64,000 nt of DNA from positions 806,001 to 870,000 of the forward strand of contig JANQAE010000001.1 in NCBI GenBank assembly GCA_024707225.1. Reading direction: 5' to 3'. Position 1 is the stretch's first letter. The number at the start of each line of letters is the position of its first letter. The notes below the pieces were generated by a model. The model had not been told where the DNA came from, did no database searches, and saw only the letters and a list, made by a program, of their open reading frames with translations. Made by a program: the position numbers and the translations under genes. Source of the DNA: Dokdonella sp. (GTDB taxonomy: Bacteria > Pseudomonadota > Gammaproteobacteria > Xanthomonadales > Rhodanobacteraceae). This document shows, piece by piece, positions 60,894 through 64,000 of the stretch.

Positions 60894-61523
60894 ATGATCA
60901 TTCGCGCCATGACCGTATCCGCCGCCGTGTTCGCAATGGCGGCCTGCTCCGGTATCGCCACCCTCAGCGATGCCGATCGGATCGCCGCCTACAAGTCCCA
61001 GGCCGGGCTGACCGCGAGCGCGGTCGATGCTGCCGGACGCCTCCATGGTGTCGTCGTGACGCGGCGCTATCAGGACCGTTTCCTGGTCGACGGCAAGGAC
61101 GTCTATCGCGACGTCGAGTACGGCTGGGACTACGAGCAGGGCACCGCGGTGTTCCGGGTGTTCGACACGGACGGCAACCTGCTCGTCTCCGAGACGCGCC
61201 CCAACGAGTCGGTCAGCCTGGCGCCCGAGGAGAGAGCGCGCGTCGAAGCGCTGGTGCGCGGCTATCCGGATCTGGCCGCCGCCGTCAATCAGCCCGGCGA
61301 CGTCACGTTCTGGGCCGGCGGCTTCGTCTATCGCAGCAAGGACGATCGCTACTGCGGCGAAGGATCGCGCTGCGTCAGAGCGATCGTGTCCAAGGACGGG
61401 GGTTACACCGAGGTCGCACACGCCGTCGTCGATCTGATGCGCGACCGCGTCGTCTATCCGTTCTACAAACCCGCCGGCGATCCCGTGGCCGACACTTCCA
61501 AGAAGACAGGTAAGCAGCTATGA
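60894..61523 (+). CDS. Lipoprotein of the cytochrome operon
   Basis: A 209-residue predicted lipoprotein. The lipobox MAACSG (Cys at 18) follows a hydrophobic start (MTVSAAVFAM). The mature part is a mixed alpha/beta domain (HGVVVTRRYQDRFLVDGKDV, AVFRVFDTDGNLLVSETRP, VAHAVVDLMRDRVVYPFYKP). No family was recognised. The last segment recalls the small beta-alpha domains that precede the catalytic part of copper amine oxidases, which is only a guess based on its neighbour. It starts ten bases after the cytochrome gene and overlaps the next by four. Confidence 0.78.
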   Translation: MIIRAMTVSAAVFAMAACSGIATLSDADRIAAYKSQAGLTASAVDAAGRLHGVVVTRRYQDRFLVDGKDVYRDVEYGWDYEQGTAVFRVFDTDGNLLVSETRPNESVSLAPEERARVEALVRGYPDLAAAVNQPGDVTFWAGGFVYRSKDDRYCGEGSRCVRAIVSKDGGYTEVAHAVVDLMRDRVVYPFYKPAGDPVADTSKKTGKQL

Positions 61524-62720
61524 AATCGATGCCTCGCTTGTATGCAGGGCTTGTGCTCGTCGGCCTCGGATTCGGGTTCAACGCACATGCCGATTCGCCG
61601 ACGTGCTCCGGCGCCAACGAGACCAAACTGAGCTGGCCCGCGACCGATCCGGTCTGGGAGATGTGCTGGGTTCCGGTCAACCAGAGTGTCGGTCCGCAGG
61701 GTTCGGGTCTCGAACTGCGCGACGTCCATTACAACGGCCACCTGGTCATGCGCCGCGCGCATGCGCCGCTGCTGTTCGCCGAGTACAAGGGCGGCGCCGG
61801 TGGTGACTGCTATCGCGACTGGAAGGACGATCCGAGCCCGATCCTCGCCAATACCTCGGTGCAGAACCAGCTCGGTACGCCGAACTTCGGCGCCCTGGCG
61901 CTCAACGTCTGCGACGTCTCCCAGTCGCCGACCGCGTCGTACAACACCTGTCCGTACGGACAGACCGCGCCGGCCGGCTCGAGCTGCTTCAATGGTGTCG
62001 CGATCGAGGATCTCGGTGACGAAGTGCGCCTGACGGTGCAGTACCGTGCGGACTGGTACATGTACAGCTCGCGCTGGGCGTTCTTCAAGGACGGCCGGAT
62101 CCAGCCTTATTTCGGCTTCGGCAATCGCAACGGCACGTTCAACAGCGTGACGCACTGGCATCACAACTACTGGCGTATGGAGTTCGACATCGACAACGCC
62201 GGCAATCAGGTCGTCAGCGAGAACGGCGTCGACAAGCCGACCGAGTTCTCGGCGCTGCGCAGCCCGACCGGCGGCGCGAACGGCGGCGCGCGGACCTGGG
62301 AGGTGCGCAATCCCGACTCGGGTCGCGGCTATCGCCTGATTCCGGGCGCCGGCGACTATGCCGTGCCGACCAATGATTCCGGCGCGCGGCTACCACCCGG
62401 TCGACTTTATGGCCACGATGCAGAAGACCAACGAGTACGGCGACAGCCAGAGCAACAATCTGTTCGACTGCCAGATGCACGAGAACAATCTCGTCAACAG
62501 CGAGTCGATCGCCAATACGCGCGTCGCGCTGTACTACCGCGTGGCCGTGCGCGACAGTACTGCCAACGACTGGCCGCCGGGCTGCAGCGGAGCGAGCTGC
62601 ATTCCGCAGGATTCGATGGTCTGCAAGAACACCGGACCGATGCTGGTTCCGTTCGGCGAGTGGGCGGACTACATCCACGTCAGCGGCAACGAAGGGCCGA
62701 TCAACGGCACGTCGCCCTGA
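61520..62720 (+). CDS. Secreted protein with copper-amine-oxidase-like fold, frameshifted
   Basis: An exported protein of about 400 residues with signal peptide LYAGLVLVGLGFGFNAHA. VHYNGHLVMRRAHAPLLFAE, YSSRWAFFKDGRIQPYFGFG and THWHHNYWRMEFDIDNAGNQ resemble the beta-sandwich domain of copper amine oxidases (WxFxxDGxI, HxHH, DxDxxGN). The TPQ-cofactor motif Asn-Tyr-Asp/Glu is not seen where expected, so it may not be a classic oxidase. Near 62384-62389, in GGCGCGCGGC, the frame breaks (one extra or two missing bases), and the ending GYHPVDFMATMQKTNEYGDS ... continues in another frame to 62720. Several Cys residues suggest disulphides. Similarity is judged by eye only. Confidence 0.72.
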
Positions 62721-62754
62721 GGAAGCTCTTGAACCGCGACCATTAGAGACGGAC

Positions 62755-62788
62755 GGGTGAGGTTGCCGGAAGCGACCTCGCCCTTTTT
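62755..62788 (+). terminator. Intrinsic terminator of the cytochrome operon
   Basis: GGGTGAGGTTGC, loop CGGAA, GCGACCTCGCCC followed by TTTTT: a 12-base-pair stem with two G-T pairs and a clear T-run. It separates the amine-oxidase-like gene from the next gene. Confidence 0.88.
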
Positions 62789-62814
62789 CATGACGTTCAC
62801 AGACTAGGGGCTTT

Positions 62815-64000
62815 ATGAACACGACTGTCGGATTGGTGGGCAAATCTCTCGCGGTCGCCGTGGCGATCGCACTGTGCGGCGCAGTCGGCGTCGGCCAGGC
62901 GTCGGCGGCGGACATCGGCCGCGACAACAAGCCGGGCGCTGCCGAGCACTGGTCGGCCTGGGGCGGCACGGTCGGCGTGCGCTGGAACCGCGAACTGGCC
63001 GAGGACATCGGCCTGCTCATCGGTCAGGCCAGCGGCAAGCACGCGCAGCCGAGCTGGCGCGAGCACGAGATGTTCGACCTGCGCCAGACCGGCAGCCTCG
63101 AGTTCGACGTGCGCAACAGCAACCTGCACGATTTCATCGGCGGCTCGCTGCAGGCGCGTGGCGGCTACGTGATCGAGTCACCGGCCGGACGCATCGACCT
63201 CAGCGACTTCCGTCTGAGCCCGCGCGCCGGCGACGAGCTGATCCTCGACATCGTCGGCGGCGACGGCAAGGCCTGGTTCTACATCGACCGGCTGATGTAC
63301 GAGCTGATCGACGGCAACCAGCGTCTGGCCGTGCGCACGATGGATCTTCGCATCTCGCCGGACCTGGCCGAACGCCTCGGTCATCCGGAGGTCGCCAACT
63401 GGGCGATCGCCGACATGCAGATGACGACCGACGTGCTGCGCCAGGGCGCCAATCCGCAGCAGCCCAGCGGCGGCTACAAGTGGCACGGCACGCCGGTGCC
63501 GGGCGCCGGCGGTGCGGTCTACCAGGCCGACCTGTTCATGCAGACCTTCAGCGCCCAGTACAGCCGCTGCGACGGCTGCACCGGCGAGGGCGGCAGCGGA
63601 CGGGTCGTGTTCACGCCGTCCTCGACGCTGCGCAACAACGTCAACAACGGCACGCAGCAGGCCACGATTCCGAGCGATCCGCTCGGTACCAGCAACGCGC
63701 TGTACGCCGCCGATATTCCGTGGTGGCAGAAGTTCACCGGCAATCACGAGCCGTACGGCAACGACCAGCATCCGTTCCTGATCTGGAACCTGTACCGCCT
63801 CAACGCCGACGGCTCGATCGACCAGATCGGCCGCTCCGGCGTCAAGCACGCGTTCCTGACCACGAACTCCGGCTGCCTCGATCACCCCGGCACGAGCCAG
63901 GTGCTCGGCCGCGGCTGCTCGGACACCTACGGCACCGGCAACAACGACAGCAACAGCGATCTGGGTCCGCGTTCGGAGATCATTCCGGCGACCAACCAGT
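62815..64000 (+). CDS. Secreted protein of unknown function, C-terminus outside the window
   Basis: An exported protein of at least 395 residues, from ATG 62815 with GGGG seven bases upstream. Signal segment KSLAVAVAIALCGAVGVGQASAA. The mature part has GYVIESPAGRIDLSDFRLSP and LAVRTMDLRISPDLAERLGH, then FLIWNLYRLNADGSIDQIGR, SGVKHAFLTTNSGC, RGCSDTYGTGNNDSNSDLGP and RSEIIP. The last blocks resemble a family of uncharacterised secreted proteins with YRLxxGxxxQIGxSxxKHxF, paired Cys and CSDxY motifs. It follows the cytochrome operon but has a terminator in front, so it is probably separately transcribed. Function unknown. Confidence 0.78.
   Translation, partial: MNTTVGLVGKSLAVAVAIALCGAVGVGQASAADIGRDNKPGAAEHWSAWGGTVGVRWNRELAEDIGLLIGQASGKHAQPSWREHEMFDLRQTGSLEFDVRNSNLHDFIGGSLQARGGYVIESPAGRIDLSDFRLSPRAGDELILDIVGGDGKAWFYIDRLMYELIDGNQRLAVRTMDLRISPDLAERLGHPEVANWAIADMQMTTDVLRQGANPQQPSGGYKWHGTPVPGAGGAVYQADLFMQTFSAQYSRCDGCTGEGGSGRVVFTPSSTLRNNVNNGTQQATIPSDPLGTSNALYAADIPWWQKFTGNHEPYGNDQHPFLIWNLYRLNADGSIDQIGRSGVKHAFLTTNSGCLDHPGTSQVLGRGCSDTYGTGNNDSNSDLGPRSEIIPATNQ

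Noticed and set aside
59052-61421. A 789-codon minus-strand ORF opposite the cytochrome
   Set aside because: The plus strand has five CxxCH sites and a signal peptide; the reverse frame has none.

Overview
This is a GC-rich chromosomal window from a gammaproteobacterium, most probably of the order Lysobacterales (Xanthomonadales). The main evidence is a histidyl-tRNA synthetase of the Xanthomonas type, the divergent rpsB-tsf / map-glnD-dapD block, a three-gene proton-translocating transhydrogenase, a liu (leucine/isovalerate) degradation cluster, an EfpL (YeiP) factor, and several secreted proteins that end in a [LI]F-x-[DS]-GF tail. Family or genus cannot be fixed from the sequence alone.

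Layout. 1-1424: C-terminally truncated MHYT-GGDEF-EAL protein. 2043-3334: ECF sigma factor with a ChrR-type zinc/cupin anti-sigma factor. 4076-8618: two secreted beta-helix-like proteins and a membrane-bound winged-helix/TPR regulator, all on the minus strand. 8619-10717: gene-poor, more AT-rich stretch with small orphan ORFs, TTTGAAA palindromes and tRNA-Pro(CGG). 10922-16682: hisS, an unusual 640-residue histidine-ammonia-lyase-like enzyme, an M14 carboxypeptidase and a small coiled-coil protein. 16714-20933: methionine salvage genes mtnB, mtnD and mtnC, the last coupled to a membrane C13 peptidase, with two tandem small secreted paralogues between mtnD and mtnC. 21126-29007: rmuC, two APC transporters, a Nudix protein, EfpL, a short-chain dehydrogenase and a cyanophycinase-like protein lacking its nucleophile. 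29037-33331: liu cluster (HMG-CoA lyase, biotin-carboxylase subunit, VOC protein, enoyl-CoA hydratase). 33714-34860: HipA_2 kinase with DUF3037. 35017-42363: stand-alone EF-G, Maf, MAPEG, ADP-ribose-type Nudix, a secreted propeller protein, a 5'-3' exonuclease and a nitroreductase. 42505-46568: pntA1-pntA2-pntB and an acyltransferase-3 protein. 46565-49779: membrane protein, MocR/PdxR regulator, SufT and a small membrane protein. 49793-58677: pyrH, tsf, rpsB, then divergent map-glnD-dapD-arsC-like-dapE. 58678-64000: structured leader, pentaheme cytochrome c, lipoprotein, copper-amine-oxidase-like secreted protein, terminator, and a truncated secreted protein.

Two points matter for reading this annotation. 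First, eight genes (diguanylate cyclase, biotin carboxylase, maf, nitroreductase, pntA, pdxR-like, glnD and the amine-oxidase-like gene) each carry one reading-frame break inside otherwise well-conserved protein. Such a density in housekeeping genes points to residual assembly indels rather than gene decay, so they are annotated here as whole genes with the break position given. Second, GC-rich coding bias produces very long antisense shadow ORFs, which were left out.

The best candidate for an undescribed system is the 58.7-62.8 kb redox operon: a ribosome-binding site held in a hairpin, a five-heme secreted cytochrome, a lipoprotein and an amine-oxidase-fold protein, closed by an intrinsic terminator. 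Second is the pair of tandem two-cysteine secreted proteins set inside the methionine salvage cluster.
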